Below, one piece after another: positions 11,001 to 23,556 of a stretch of 64,000 bases of DNA. The notes under the pieces are model-generated. The model saw only the letters and a program-made list of their open reading frames with translations. It ran no database searches and had not been told where the DNA came from. This DNA is from Druceiella hillmani (taxonomy: Eukaryota > Arthropoda > Insecta > Lepidoptera > Hepialidae). The translations under genes and the position numbers were made by a program. The DNA is taken from contig JAYKKI010000005.1 of NCBI GenBank assembly GCA_039881145.1, positions 24,361,501-24,425,500 of the forward strand, in the 5' to 3' direction. Position 1 is the first letter of the stretch. Each line of letters opens with the position of its first letter.

Positions 11001-11726
11001 TTGTCTCTTAAAATTTATGAAGTTTAGTTACATTTTTAAAATACTATAATGTAAATAAATTGGCGTACGAAATTATTTATTAACTTAATAAAACTCTGAC
11101 GGAAAAAAATTAGGTGAAAGAAATTTTATTTTAATTCAAATGCGAATATTTATTTTATAGAAAAATGTGACATATTTGACAGCGGGAGATTATTCAGTCT
11201 AAAGGGTTTTTTAAATGTTTTAATCTTTTAATTTTTGCTGTTATTTACGTATTTCTCCAACTGGAGAATGTCTTCATATTTTGCGATTACCCATATTATT
11301 TGTTATAGATGTTATTTTGGATCAATTTTTTTCTTAGGATTGAACAAAAATGATATTTTTTCTCATCTGATTTTTGTGATGTTAAAATATAGTTAAATGC
11401 TGAAATGAAAATTTGTAATGGTCTTGCTAATTGTCCTACCTTTTGTTATAGAATGACGTTAAAATTCATGTTTTAATATTTTACTTTCATTGCTATTACT
11501 CTTTGCAGATGTTGAAATTTATAAACTACAATATTTCATAATTATTACATGTGTGTGCTTGCCTGCTTGCATGCGCGCGTGCGCGCGTGCCTGCTTGCTT
11601 GGGGGCGTGTATGTGTGTGCATACTTTTTATGTAGCATATATCGTACAGATGATTTATTAAACATTCAATTACTTTTTCTATGTTTTGTAAGGACTGTAG
11701 ATAAAAACATCTAAATAATAGTAGAC

Positions 11727-11730
<4 letters not shown>

Positions 11731-11784
<54 letters not shown>
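11731..11784. repeat. TA microsatellite
   Basis: Uninterrupted TA repeat. Similar tracts lie at 238-288, 2105-2148, 7638-7731, 21217-21346, 23280-23320, 26853-26893 and 57493-57620, several joined to CA/GT runs. Confidence 0.95.
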
Positions 11785-11787
<3 letters not shown>

Positions 11788-13251
11788 AAATGTTTTGAAA
11801 ACTGTATTATTAGTGGCATTTTCCCTTTTGTAATAATTTCAACGTTCCTTTTAACGTTAATAAACACACAATTAATTTGCAAATGTATAGATAATATTAC
11901 AGATACGTGTATCCATAGAATTTGTATCATTATAAGTACCTACAAGAAAGGCCACTAATTAGAAAGCAGGCTAAATTGGCTTAGTACTGTTTAATTTAAG
12001 AAGTCGCTAGTATTTATTTATTTTTCAAATTTGGTAATTTAATAAATTCTTACAAAAATATACGTTGTATTTCGTAAAGTTATTTATTAGAATTCTAAAC
12101 TAGAATTCAAAAATTCTATTATTGAAATTCAATCTGACTAGCGATATGGTCCCTTTACTTATAGCTAGAATATTAAAATGTGTATTAAAATTAGTTTGCA
12201 CTGGATGGTTCACTGTATCTATAGCCCGAATGTTAAAATATGCATCTAATTACTTTGGACTAGATAATATCAGCCAGTGATAGCTTTAATTCAGGAAGTT
12301 ATCAATACATATTTAATCTTCATATTAGGTAATTTAACAAATACTTGCAAAGACATTTGTATTCTGACAAATTGAATTCAAGTACAAATGATGGCAGAAG
12401 CTACATTGATGCAATATATGGTTCAATTTGTCTACAACTAAAACAAAATTGGACTAGATAATACAAACCATTATTTCATAGGGTTTCAATATTATACTCT
12501 TATTTCATTGGTTAATACACCATTTCATTGAATATTTGTTTTACCAATCCTACTAAATTTTAATGCATACTTATAGATCATTATTAAAAAAGGTAGACAA
12601 TGAAAATGAGACTTTAACAATTAGTAAATAATTCCCAGTATTTTTGTGTAAGATCAAAATTATAAACATTAACATTTCAATATTTTATACAATGTGCTAC
12701 CCTGACATTCTGCACACAACAAAATAATGAATATGTGATTTAGTATCGAAAATGTTATGTTGTTAAATTTAAAATATATAAAATAAAACACAATATGAGT
12801 ATAGTAATGAAAATAAACATAGTACAAAAAGTATATAAATAGGGTATATAAAAAATAAAAACGAAATAAAAAAACAATATTTAAAAACATAAAATAAAGT
12901 AAAAATGAACGTGTAAAAAAATTAATAATTAGATTATTATACTAATAATTAGATTATAAGGCATTTCATTTATTTTTCAATTTCCTCTCCGCAACTTCAG
13001 CACGAGCCTTCGCTTCTCAAGCTTGAAGATAAGGAAATTTTCTTGCGGATTTCATGGATCTCGTCGTCTTTTCATTGTCTCTGGTTCATTTCATACCTCG
13101 TGCAATTTTTTTAATCATTCCGTCTGAAGCAAATGACATTGGCTGAAAGTGAGCCGGATATCCGAAAACTGGCTGGTAGTGCTTTTCCTGCATATTGGTA
13201 CATTCGTGTACACGTCCAACATAGTTTCATGTTGGAGTGAGGAAAATGTTC

Positions 13252-13305
13252 GGAAGATGTTATTGCGAGTCAGTACAGGGGTACTGACTCGCAATAACAT
13301 CTTCC
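13252..13305. repeat. Perfect 25-bp-arm hairpin
   Basis: GGAAGATGTTATTGCGAGTC... returns as its exact complement around a four-base AGGG spacer. The paralogue near 29860-29890 has only the right-hand arm sequence. Confidence 0.9.
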
Positions 13306-13730
13306 GTTGCCCTGGACAATGTTGGCGGAGTTTCCCCAGTTTCAGCAAAAACTACACTTCTATTCGTCGACTGTTGCTCAGACATATTGTAATAATATGT
13401 GATAATTGTGTTTAATTAATTCAATGTCTCTAACTAATTTATGGCTATCAGAAATTTACAAATTTTAAATCTCAACACATTTTCACATATCACTGGAAAG
13501 AAAATAAAACAAAGGTTCGATGGAAAGGACCTTAAATGAATTTTAAAATTTGTAATTTTTAAGGTGATTAAATTATAAACTACTTTCGTGTGTAATATTG
13601 CTTCTGCAGTATTAAGTATAAATTCGAAAGAAAATCAATTCAAATAAATCAATCTAAAAATATTCAGTGTCCCGTTACCATATTAATCAGTTTCTAAAAT
13701 ACACTATAAATAAAAGATAAATTGTACACT

Positions 13731-13798
13731 TAATTACCTCGATTATATTACACACGTTGTTTACCTCTTAATTACCTCGATTATATTACACACGTTGT
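13731..13798. repeat. 38-bp tandem duplication
   Basis: TAATTACCTCGATTATATTA with CACACGTTGT occurs twice in succession. The 29.5-30.3 kb copy has it once (about 30160). Confidence 0.9.
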
Positions 13799-14019
13799 AT
13801 TGAATTGCTGGGCAAAGTCGTTTATTGGGACTTTCACAATTAGCCCTGGCACTATTGAGGAAACGACGGGGTCATTTTGGATGTCGCTAATCGCGTCCTC
13901 AATCGGTGGCCATCCGCTGCTGCCTTTCCTTTGCCAACTCTCTTCTCTGCTTTGCTTTTACATTAAGGCAAAGTCAGCACAGTTGACTTCTTTTTGCCTA
14001 AAGAAAAATCCATAAAACT

Positions 14020-15230
14020 TAATACCGGGCGCTATATATGAAAATCGATTCTTGAGAAATAAACTCCAAAAAACATTTTTAAAATAAGATTAATTGGCGT
14101 GTACATTAAAGTTGTAAACTTTTTCTAGATATTCACCTGATAAAGGGCACAATTCTAATTATGACATATTCGATGAAAATAATAGATAGAGGCTGACCAC
14201 GATACACTCCATATTTTAGGAAGGCAGGGTTTTTGAAAGATCGCATATGGGCGGAGTTATGCAATTTAACAAAAATTAACCTGTATAGAAAAAAATAAAT
14301 ATTATACCCTTTATCATCATTTTTGAAAACTGATACAAGTGCTTTTTTATTTTTATTTTCGGGAAGTTAATGCGTCCACGTACTAGTCATGGAATTTCTG
14401 CCCTTTCTTAATGCATGATGCTTAGAATATTGTATTATTAATTGTTCGTCTTGACGTTCCCTGGGAAAAATAACAATGAAAGAATTTTATTTTAAATACA
14501 TTTTTTGTGTAATAATAATTTGCGGTTAATTTATTAACGATATTCTCTGCGGTTTAGTTATGTATTTCGTGTTTTAGTTGAACATATAATTGTTCTCTTA
14601 AATGTCGTAATATGAAAATGCTTATAATAAACCATCAATAATATATAGCTACATACGTATCCCAGTATATTGTTATGTGGTCATAAGACTTTAGTTTTAT
14701 GAGTACATAGTTAAATAGTTCATTTTTATTCAGTCAAAAATACTATTATATTCTTATTTTTTAACAGAAAACGGGTCTTAATAAGCATTGTCTAATAATG
14801 TAATTATTAGCATGCTAGTGAATTTTATTTAGATTTTCACATTGATTTTGACATTGATTTATAGCATTGATCCGCTGCTCTACTCACGAAGGAAATGAAA
14901 AAAAAACGGCGATGTAATTAAAAAAAAAAGTTCCTGTGAAGATATTGGTTGTTAGTTTCGGAAATGGCTAAGTAGTTTTGAAATGCAGAGTATGAATTAA
15001 ATGTTCATACGTAAATGGAGTAATAAGAAAGAGGTATGTGCCAAGCAGTAGTTAGCTTTAGGCTGTCGTGGTGTGTATAATACATTTCTACTTATGGTCA
15101 TGACTTTGTCTGTGACAGGATATTTTTTTAATTACCTACAATTTAATAATAAATTCCATTTCGGAATAAAGGGTCTCATATTCGTTTCCACGACATAGGC
15201 AAAAGGAGAATGGTTTTGTCAAATTGAAAT
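14020..15230. other. No gene seen
   Basis: AT-rich, short frames only. No counterpart found in Y'. Confidence 0.5.
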
Positions 15231-15599
15231 TTAGTGAACATCGATCGAGTAATTGACACGTGAATACGAGACAAATAAATAGACTAACAAGCTTACTTTT
15301 CCACTTATAATGTTAAATAGGATTAATATTATAAGTAGCCGTAATGGCTCATATCAAACAGGTTGAAGAAGGCATCTGGATCACTTTACTTCCTTCACTT
15401 AATACTACAAGCTTTAGATTGTAGTTTCGTGATAATCAGAAAACTTATTTTTGTGCCTAAATTTAAAGAAACAAATAAACCTTCCTCTTTTTTAAAATGA
15501 TTACGAATGCTTATTAAAATATGAAACCTTGTGGTTTAAATTAATTGATTAAAAAATGTAATTTTTAAATATTAAACACGATTTACATAGCTATATAAC

Positions 15600-15820
15600 T
15601 CACAATTAAATGAAACTACGTAATGTAGTATTATTTCTACTTTCTTTAAGTTCTTTACCACGACCTAGGTTTCGTCGTATTATGTCGTATTTCGTTTTAC
15701 TGTGTCGAAACCTAGGTCGTGGTAAAGAACATAAAGAAAGTAGAAATAATACTACATCACGTAGTTTCATTTAATTGTGAATAATGAATTTCCACAAAAT
15801 TAACGCCAAATGTATTCAAT
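15600..15820. mobile_element. Palindromic ribozyme-motif element with 11-bp target duplication
   Basis: Two inverted arms each carry CACAATTAAATGAAACTACG...CGACCTAGGTTTCG around a short centre. The right side extends by about 40 bp (AATGAATTTCCACAAAATTA). It is flanked by AGCTATATAAC (15589-15599) and AGCTACATAAC (15821-15831). Y' has the uninterrupted site CCTAGCCATATAATGTTAAGG (about 48812). The same ends occur in elements at 26.4, 35.7 and 59.4 kb. The CTGAAGA half of the hammerhead motif is absent here. Confidence 0.7.
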
Positions 15821-16389
15821 AGCTACATAACACTAAGGTAACTTTCAGAGAGGCGAGTTATGGAGGGAGCTGCACATAATTAATATATTAGTAATTATTT
15901 TGACTAACTATCAATATTTAAGCGAATGAAACTAATAATGAAAGCATTCCTAGGTTATTTGTTGATTTAAAAATTTTATTTTGGATTAAAAGATTGTTAT
16001 ATTTTGACAGAAATTTTGTTGTCAATATTAATTCGGTATCTTCATCAAAATATCAATCCTCTGATAACATTTATTATACTTCTTAAAGTTATGTGATATA
16101 ATACAGGGCGCAGAATTTTTCCTGTTAATAGCTCGAAAATAAATTTCATTAATGCAACATCTCTTCTGAGTTGCAAAGAATGGAAACCTAACATACCTAA
16201 AAGGAAATCGGTAGGAAATAGAGAGGGAAAGCAACCATACTGTCTCATATACACAAAAACAAAAATTCGATATTCGAAATTATTCTTGAATTGAAACAAT
16301 ATAATATCAATTAAATTATTACCAAAGCCACAAATTTCTATTTGTTGATACTTTATCTCATAAATTTCATGGTTAGAAAATGTGTTTTA

Positions 16390-16430
16390 ATGAAAGTTAT
16401 CGAAAGCTACAGATGATGATATCCGGTAGC
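16390..16430 (+). pseudogene. Trace of the P450-like module in Y
   Basis: Aligned with 49400-49480 in Y', whose frame AAVKRGKFFKAINL resembles TAVRRGSSFKYFN of the X modules. In Y the region is decayed beyond reading. Confidence 0.2.
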
Positions 16431-17081
16431 TGCGAAAATTCTTCATCTATTTTACATTGTCAAGTTATTAATCATAGTTAATTCAGTTTTGTTCTATTTT
16501 ATGCTAATGGTTGATATTTAGATAGATGGGTTTTATTAGCATTTTACTTAATTTCGTCCATTGATATTTTATTGCAAAAATTATTGATATGTCATTCCGT
16601 AGAAAAGTTATGTTTTGGAAGTAATATTACCGTTTTAAGTTCCAAATTTATTTTCGTTATGTTGATAAAAAAACATCTTGGGGAAAAAAAGAAAACATTT
16701 CAATGAAATGAGGAAATGAAAATTACTCGAAGATAACTTAAAGCAAACTATGACTAATGACTAGATATTTGCATGTTAGTGACTGCACTTTTGTCTAAAC
16801 TACTTAATATGTAAGCTTCTTTACTAATTAGGTGAGAAATAGTATAGTGGGTAAGAAAATATGTTTCCATAATTACGTTGAACAAACTTTTTTCATCAAT
16901 CAAATATTTGATCTTTGAATTTCGGTGACGAAAACTGAGTATTAGGTGGGTGTTTTTAATGTTGCAGTTATTAGGTTTAGGTGAGTTTTAGATGCTTTGT
17001 GCATCAAAATATTGAGCCATATTTGAGCTATTAGACAATTATCGATTCAAGACTCCCTTATAAGCTTTTCCAGCATGTGCT

Positions 17082-17230
17082 AAAATGATCTTTTTTAATG
17101 AAATCATTAAGTTAGAAGTATGTGGTAGAGTTATAAGAATGGTCAATTTATTTTGGCTATTTTTCCCTTTCGTAACTGCAATTGTGTTAAACTTAATATC
17201 TGTCCGCATATTTTTGCTTGCATTTCGATG
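17082..17230 (+). other. Hydrophobic frame in Y, about 740 bp after the module
   Basis: After GCTTTTCCAG the frame reaches MVNLFWLFFPFVTAIVLNL. Y' (50083-50259) reads MVKLFRLFFPSTTAIVLNL at the same place. The spacing from the module equals that of module to N-terminal anchor in X, so it may be an anchor exon. An antisense frame is also open in Y'. No downstream P450 motif was found. Confidence 0.25.
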
Positions 17231-18217
17231 ACTTTGTTCAAGAAAAATTTCAACAAAATTGTAATATTCCTACCCGTTTCATAATTTGGGTAGTTCTGCC
17301 ACAATGAAATTAGAGTAGTAGAGAGTTCTTTGTAATAACGCAGTAGAAGTGCGTGATTATTGTTATGAAATGTTTTATAAATGCACTGACTTTATCGAAT
17401 CTCGCTCGAACTACGAGAAGTGAAATAAATATATAATAAAAAAATATTTTTACTATTTGAAATCGCATGGTATTCCGAATTATTTGTCATTAGTTTCGAT
17501 CGTGTTGTTAGTTTATTCATTGTTTTATGTCTGTCTTTCATATTAAAAAGGGAAATTTAAATCGAATAATGTAAATATGTGAAAAGTATCTTCATTATAA
17601 TATACATCTACGCAGCACCATCTAAATAAAAATCACGATGCGCAAAAAGAATGAATACTATTAATTCACATCTACTTTACCTTTTGGTATTACTACTACT
17701 TACCTTTGGAAAATGCCCTTTTTTGTACTCGTCGGCTGTTTTCTTTACATGATGTAAAAATAATGTTTCTAAATTTTTTACTTTTTTCAATATGTGTATG
17801 ACAAAAACGCGCGATTGAAGACTGTGTTTTTCATTGATTTTAGTATTAGTTATAATAAACTAATGTAAACTTATTGCAATACTTAGACATATAAATACGA
17901 AAAAGGAATATTCAATATTAAAATAACCTTAAGGAAGAAATGCGGAATGTGTGCTTTTGGTTTTATCAACCATCTTTTATTTATACGGTTTGATTTTTCT
18001 CTGGTAGGTAATTTTTCCCCCAACGTTTCTTTTGAACTAAGGATAACAATTTGAAAACTGCTATCAGAGACTGGAGAGAGAGTGTGAGATGACTGGAGAG
18101 ATAGAGGGGGGAGACAAGAAATCACATTTTCATGTCGTTTTCGTTGATGATAACATTTGCGATAATAATTGTGGCTTAGATAATAATGTAAACAAAATCT
18201 ATTGTAATAATATTTCA

Positions 18218-18850
18218 CCTGTCCTAATCAAATATAACCTAACCTGACTCATTCTAACCCAACGAAACCTAACCCAGCCTAATGTAACTTTACCTGATCT
18301 AACTTAACCCAACTTAACCCAAATTAACTGATAGTAACGCAAAATACCTCAACCTAACTTACCTCTTTCCATTGTAACTTAACCCAATATATCCTCAGTT
18401 GATTTGAGTTAATTTAACCCAACGTAGCACAATCCAAACTAATCCAACATTAAGGAATTGAACTCATCCTAATCCGACCTAAGTCAATCTAACCTTACCT
18501 AAACCAACTCATCTCAACCTAACACAAAACGACTCGATATAATCCAATTTAATCTGAACAAACATTATATAAACTAACCTATCTTCATCTAACACAAAAT
18601 AACCTATTCTAAGCTGCTTTAATATAACCTGATATAATGCAACACAATCTAACAAAATATAAGCCAAATAAAGCAATCTAACTGAACATAACCCGCCTCA
18701 TCACAATCTAACCTAACTCAACAAAACTTAACCCTACCTAATGTAACTCAATTCAATCTAATTTAAACGAATATAAGCCAACCTAACTCATCCCAATCAA
18801 ACCACACCTAACCTAGCTCAACTTAACATAATTTATCCCAACCTAACTCA
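18218..18850. repeat. Degenerate AACCT (TTAGG-type) tract, Y
   Basis: About 630 bp of imperfect TAACCTAACC-like units mixed with variants (AACCCAACC, ATCTAACC). It is the counterpart of 51107-51712. The unit equals the complement of the insect telomere repeat, but both tracts are internal and heavily mutated. Confidence 0.85.
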
Positions 18851-19655
18851 CCATGCAAACCCGAATTCAGTTAGCATGTTTCTAAATTCAAAATCACATA
18901 TCTTGAATAACATTGGCTTCTCAAATGTATGCTTGACCCAAACAAATTATTTTATATCGGTTTTAAATTTGCGCGCTTGATCTTATTACCAGAGTATCAG
19001 TGGAATCTTAAGATTCTTTGAAAATATTTGATAAAAAAATAATTTAAATCATAATCAGAACTTTAATATTGCATTGAAAGTTTAATTTAAATATATCTAA
19101 CACTTTTTACTTGATGGTTCAATAAGCAGACAAACGGACGAACAAAAATTAGAGAGAGAGACAAAACGTATAGACAAACTTATTAAAAATGTTGAGACAC
19201 GTGTAAAGACAAAAGTTTTTCTTTACATTGTAAGAAATATTTTTGTCAATAAACTATTTTTCTAAAAGTCTCTATTTAAGCAGTTTTATCAAAAAATGTT
19301 CGATTTGGAATGTTTCAGTGCTGATAATTTTCGTTCTATCCATACCTAATTCCCAATATTTACGATTTTTTCAGATTTTTGTGAGCAATATTTTGGCAAT
19401 AAGGGCGGGGGACAACAAGCTTTGAAGCGTTTTTTGGAGAATGTTTGAGAAAATTTAAACAAAATAAACATAATATGTAGAGTTGTACTCTTGATTTATT
19501 TAGCTTTCATTTTACATCCTACACGATAAATTTGGAAGAATTTTTAAAAATTTTGATTTATCACCTGAAATTAACCTTCACACTTTATGGTTGTAATTTA
19601 CAATTCTGGGCTTAGTTTAAAGTTTTGGTATCCAATAGTTTCCAACTAAATCCTG

Positions 19656-19732
19656 TGATAGACGGACGGACACCGAACTGAGTCCATTAGTGTTCCGTTT
19701 AGGCAATTTTGCAAAGCGAAACTAAAAACACT
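19656..19732. mobile_element. Dispersed-repeat end with GACGGACGGAC run
   Basis: GACGGACGGACACC..., then GTTCCGTTTAGGCAATTTTG, then GCGAAACTAAAAAC resembles the end of the same insect repeat type seen near 10957. Confidence 0.35.
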
Positions 19733-19879
19733 GATGATTATATAAATAAATTAATGTAATAATTCATCTTATACATAAGATTATGGGGAAAGAGATTGTC
19801 CATCATAAAGGAAGCAACTTAGCTCCTACATATTTTATATGTCGAAAATTTTCACGTCGAAACATTACCCTTTGGAAAA

Positions 19880-19945
19880 AAATTAAAAGTCAAATTATCT
19901 GGTAGAATGGAGGTGGAGCGAGGAATAATTAAATTATTTTAATGT
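19880..19945 (+). pseudogene. Trace of the P450-like module
   Basis: AAGTCAAATTATCTGGTAGA followed by GGAGCGAGGAATAATTAAAT has the DNA order of the X modules. No reading frame kept. Confidence 0.2.
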
Positions 19946-20602
19946 TTTTTTTTATTTTCGGAAGTTTAGTACTTCCTATATACTCTCTGAATGAGGTGGT
20001 ATTTTTTATATTCCTAGAAGGTTCAAATAACAGAATTTCAATGCCGTATACATTTGGCTAGCATCTTGAAATTTTGTGTCATTTTTAAGAAATTCTTTGT
20101 ATGAACAAAACCATTTATTTCCTTTAATGGGATGTGAATCGATCACGGTGAATTGAATAAATAGATCATATCAAGTTTTCCTATATCCCTTAGCAATAAA
20201 TAACATATATTCAATACCTAATTTCCATTTATCCGATTAGCGCTAATTTTTTGATCTAATATTTATTTAAAAAATTTACTTAGTTTTGGGTAAAAAATTT
20301 ACTTCTGACTCCAGGAATTTAACTTAAAATGTTTTATTTCCCTTATCTTCTTCCTAAATTTGCACTAACGTATTTTTCAGATAAATTTGTTAATAACACT
20401 TAAGTCTCTACTAACATTTAAGTAGTAAGTGACAATAGTTTGAATAATAAATAAATGGTGATTCAAGTATTAACAATAATATCCAATGTATTTGAACCTG
20501 CTAGAAAAGTATCTATGTGTAATTAAATTTTGTAATAACTAGAAGTAAATGTTACAAGCAATTTACTTTCTATTTGGGAGAACACGAAATCTTGTTTTTA
20601 AA

Positions 20603-20670
20603 TGATTTTCATTAACAATATCTAACAAGAACTAATTTAAATACTTGTTAGACATTATTAATGAAAATCA
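20603..20670. repeat. Imperfect inverted repeat, 27-bp arms
   Basis: TGATTTTCATTAACAATATC...ACAAG against CTTGTTAGACATTATTAATG..., two mismatches, 14-base spacer. It lies just before the Y/X' junction. Confidence 0.85.
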
Positions 20671-21190
20671 AATATTTAAACTTTGTCAGTGATAGTTCAA
20701 TGTATCTTGCTGATTCAAAGCAAATTTAAATTATGCTGCCAATTGATTGTTTTATCACTATCTTTGTTTAGCTTGGATTGCCAATGATCAATACATACAC
20801 ACTTTAAGTACGCGTTTAAAACAGCATAGATAATTAAGTTTTCCTAGATATTTTTACATGGTTGACAATTCACTTCCAAAGAATTTTTTACTGATTACAT
20901 TTTGGTCAAAATATTATGAACATGTTGACTGATGTATATATCAATTAAAATCAGTCCCTAAAGTGATTTAGAAAATTCGGTCGTGAAGATAAATCAAGTC
21001 ATAACCTCACATCTACACGTATATTGACAAAAATTGAGTTTTACGGAACGTCAAATAAAATTTTGCTGTGAAAGTAATTTATTTTAAGTATTAACATTTA
21101 TTGAAAGTAATTTAAAAGCAATTTATTTTAAGAATTCATTAATTAAATTTAGAACACAAATATTGTAACACAAAAACAATTACTGAGAAG

Positions 21191-21363
<173 letters not shown>

Positions 21364-21978
21364 TTAAACGTTCATTAAAAATAATTTCCTTTTTTTTTCG
21401 TTTTCTTCAGTTGCGTGGATATTATTATGCCGTATGCTTTAGTTTTCTTCATATATTAATATTTTTTTTAAATTTTATTCATATACACACATGTAGTCGA
21501 ATTTCTTCTTCATGGAAAAAATATATTATATTTAGATGGTGACATGTCCCATCTCCCTTGTATAATCGTTTTAATGGTTGCATGAATATCTAGAAATATA
21601 CTTGAAATTGAATGAAATCCCTTCAAAATTTGTGTTTTTATTTAAAGTAAAACGTTATTTTGCGAAATACCAAATTAGTTGAACGTGTAATTGTTAGAAA
21701 GCCACTCCACCATATATACCATACTCGAAACCGTTCGATTACAAAATATGAATAAAAAAAACATCTCAAATAATCGTTAAAAATCGAGATTGTTCAGAAT
21801 ATAGATATATCCCAATTTAGAAGAAACATTAAAATGATCTCAAAATTTTGGACCATAATATAATTAAATTTTCGTAATAAAATTACTTCAAAGTTAAGTT
21901 ACGCAGAAATAGGTTAGTATTAGGAAAAGCAAAACAATTACGAATTAAACGTTTTGTGTTTAAAAATTGTCTTTATAG

Positions 21979-22090
21979 GATAAAGTGAAAAACCAAACTG
22001 TCTGGCGCGAGGCAGTGAGGCGAAGAAGTTCATTAAAATGTTTCAATCTTTTAATTTATAATATTGTCATAAATTTTTTTAACTTTTACC
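21979..22090 (+). pseudogene. P450-like middle exon module, X' upstream copy
   Basis: Follows TTTATAG. Reads DKVKNQTVWREAVRRRSSLK then CFNL before a stop soon after. One codon shorter than X1, in frame. Lies about 870 bp before the N-terminal exon, as in X1. Confidence 0.35.
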
Positions 22091-22846
22091 TATTCTCTAA
22101 TCGTTGATGGTATTTTGATTGATTTTTTTGTGTCCGTCGGAATATTTAAAATAAGACTTCCTAGTCTACCGTACTTTTTACTGCCATCATTAAATGCTAT
22201 TCAGTTCTATAGCGAAATGTTGATCAAATTTCGCTAAAAGATTCAAAATTCTTAATGTGTATCCTAAATAATCAGAAAATAAGAAAAATAGAGTTACACT
22301 ATTTAGGGTTATTTATGTGAGTTTTGTGAAATAAGCAAAATAATTTTCCTTATTAAGTGCAGATGATTAAACGTTGCAATATTTTTTTGTTCTCTTCCTG
22401 GTTCAATTATTCTCCGCTCTTCTGGCGGCTAACATCAAAACTGAAATGGGATATTATATAATTACAATTTTTCATAAAATTGCATGAGATATAAATATTT
22501 GCATTTATCTAATTATTTAATGATATTTAAGTTTCACTTTTTTGTACTTTCAGAACTGTTCAATTTAAATAATTATAGTTGTATTAGGACATCAGATTTT
22601 AAAAACTTTTAATGGTAAATCATATAATTACACAATTTACACAAAATAAATATTTTGAGCGTGGTTGTAGATTCTAATTTCTGTATTTAATTTGAATAAA
22701 AAGTATTTCCCGTGAATCAATACAACAAATATATTCCGCAACAGAATAAAATAATTTCAATAAAAATATGTTTTAGTAGTAACTAAAAAGTTTCTAAAAT
22801 AACTACTTGAACTGTTAACGTTGCAAGATTTCTGTTGGTAAAATGA

Positions 22847-23077
22847 GGTTTACCGTCTGTTTGCTTACTTTGTATTTTACTAGCTTTTTTCCTGCGACAT
22901 CGCCTGCGTAGAATTTGGGATACTATAAAAAAGTTGTTTGATCACGCTTTGCTCTATAAGTTTTTGCTTTGGCCTACAAGTCTTTTTTATTACATCGGTG
23001 GTTCTTCTCTCGAAGGATTTATTCACTCGAATGATATGAAAATATGGTGCTGGACATATCAATTTATTGCTCAGTGA
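22847..23077 (+). pseudogene. CYP4-like P450 N-terminal exon, X' (best preserved)
   Basis: 76 codons are open to TGA. In order they show a hydrophobic anchor (VCLLCILLAFFLRHRL), basic RRIWDTIKK, LLWPTSLFYYIGGSSLEGF and IHSNDMKIWCWTYQFIAQ. The sequence of anchor, basic linker, a P.SL..IG.SLEF-like block and a helix ending QF matches the start of insect CYP4 proteins, which sit on the endoplasmic reticulum by this anchor. The usual PGP hinge is altered (LWPTS). No in-frame ATG is visible; the nearby ATG at 22843 is in another phase, and AG at 22846-22847 could be a splice acceptor. An ending in QFIAQ then TGA where a P450 would continue suggests a truncated or spliced exon. No database search was possible. 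Confidence 0.5.
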
Positions 23078-23276
23078 AGCTGATTTAAATGTATCATCCC
23101 CTGTCGTGAAATATTTCTATTTACTTGCATCTTTAATATTGTCTCCAGTTATTAAATGTATACTACATGTTTGAAAATAGAGCGATAGGTAAAAAGTCCA
23201 GTCCATCTGTTGGAATGAAAATAGTGATATATCTATGAGACACCATCTCTTTTTTAACATTCTACTCGTACATATT

Positions 23277-23327
<51 letters not shown>

Positions 23328-23377
23328 TTTCTTTTTGTTTTTTTTTTTAAAGTTATATTCCTAAAGAATTGTTTTAT

Positions 23378-23556
23378 TCAGTCGGCCAATATCTACGGCC
23401 AATAACTACAAATCATTTTACTATGATTTTGGTTTACCGAAGGCAACTTGATGTTTGATGCACAAAACATGACTAGTTGGCCAGTAAGTCATCGTTTATC
23501 TGTTTTCCATAAAAGTGAACAATTTGTTTTCAAACATCAACATTTTAAATAATGGT
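23378..23556 (+). pseudogene. CYP4-like P450 second exon, X'
   Basis: NNYKSFYYDFG, then a one-base deletion relative to X1, then GNLMFDAQNMTSWPVSHRLS, VFHKSEQFVF and a stop. The deletion shows this copy is broken. Conserved with X1 and X'' over W.VS.RLSV.H. Confidence 0.45.

Larger units (their letters stand above)
9105..12830. other. No gene seen (Y, first half)
   Basis: AT-rich. It holds the conserved noncoding block 9765-9940, a short dispersed-repeat hairpin at 10957-10984, a weak P450-like module trace at 11160-11230 and a TA tract at 11731-11784. Confidence 0.5.
12960..14020 (-). pseudogene. Degenerate unrecognised coding sequence, copy 1
   Basis: The minus strand carries coding-like pieces: EDAISDIQNDPVVSSIVPGL near 13.88 kb, a lysine/glutamate-rich stretch upstream of it, and EAKARAEVAERKLKNK near 12.98 kb after frame changes. 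The second copy at 29.65-30.35 kb keeps DAISDIQ and the RRK..., TFSQ and LLQTE pieces in the same order. Several stops and frameshifts separate the parts in both. It may derive from a transposon-encoded protein or a host gene; I do not recognise the family. A perfect hairpin (13252-13305) interrupts this copy only. Confidence 0.35.
8980..20330. repeat. Segmental repeat Y, copy Y
   Basis: 8980-10460 matches 45383-47500, and 15235-20330 matches 48480-53290. The middle part (10.5-15.2 kb) has no visible counterpart in Y', but 12830-14010 recurs at 29549-30345. It contains a degenerate AACCT tract, a ribozyme-motif element at 15.6 kb and several weak module remnants. Confidence 0.75.

Noticed and set aside
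16045..16299. 84-codon minus-strand frame
   Set aside because: Not conserved in Y' and without recognisable features.
17883..18218. 111-codon minus-strand frame
   Set aside because: It lies in low-complexity sequence next to the AACCT tract and is not kept in Y'.
18218..18850. A true telomere or chromosome end
   Set aside because: The tract is degenerate, internal and duplicated together with its flanks.
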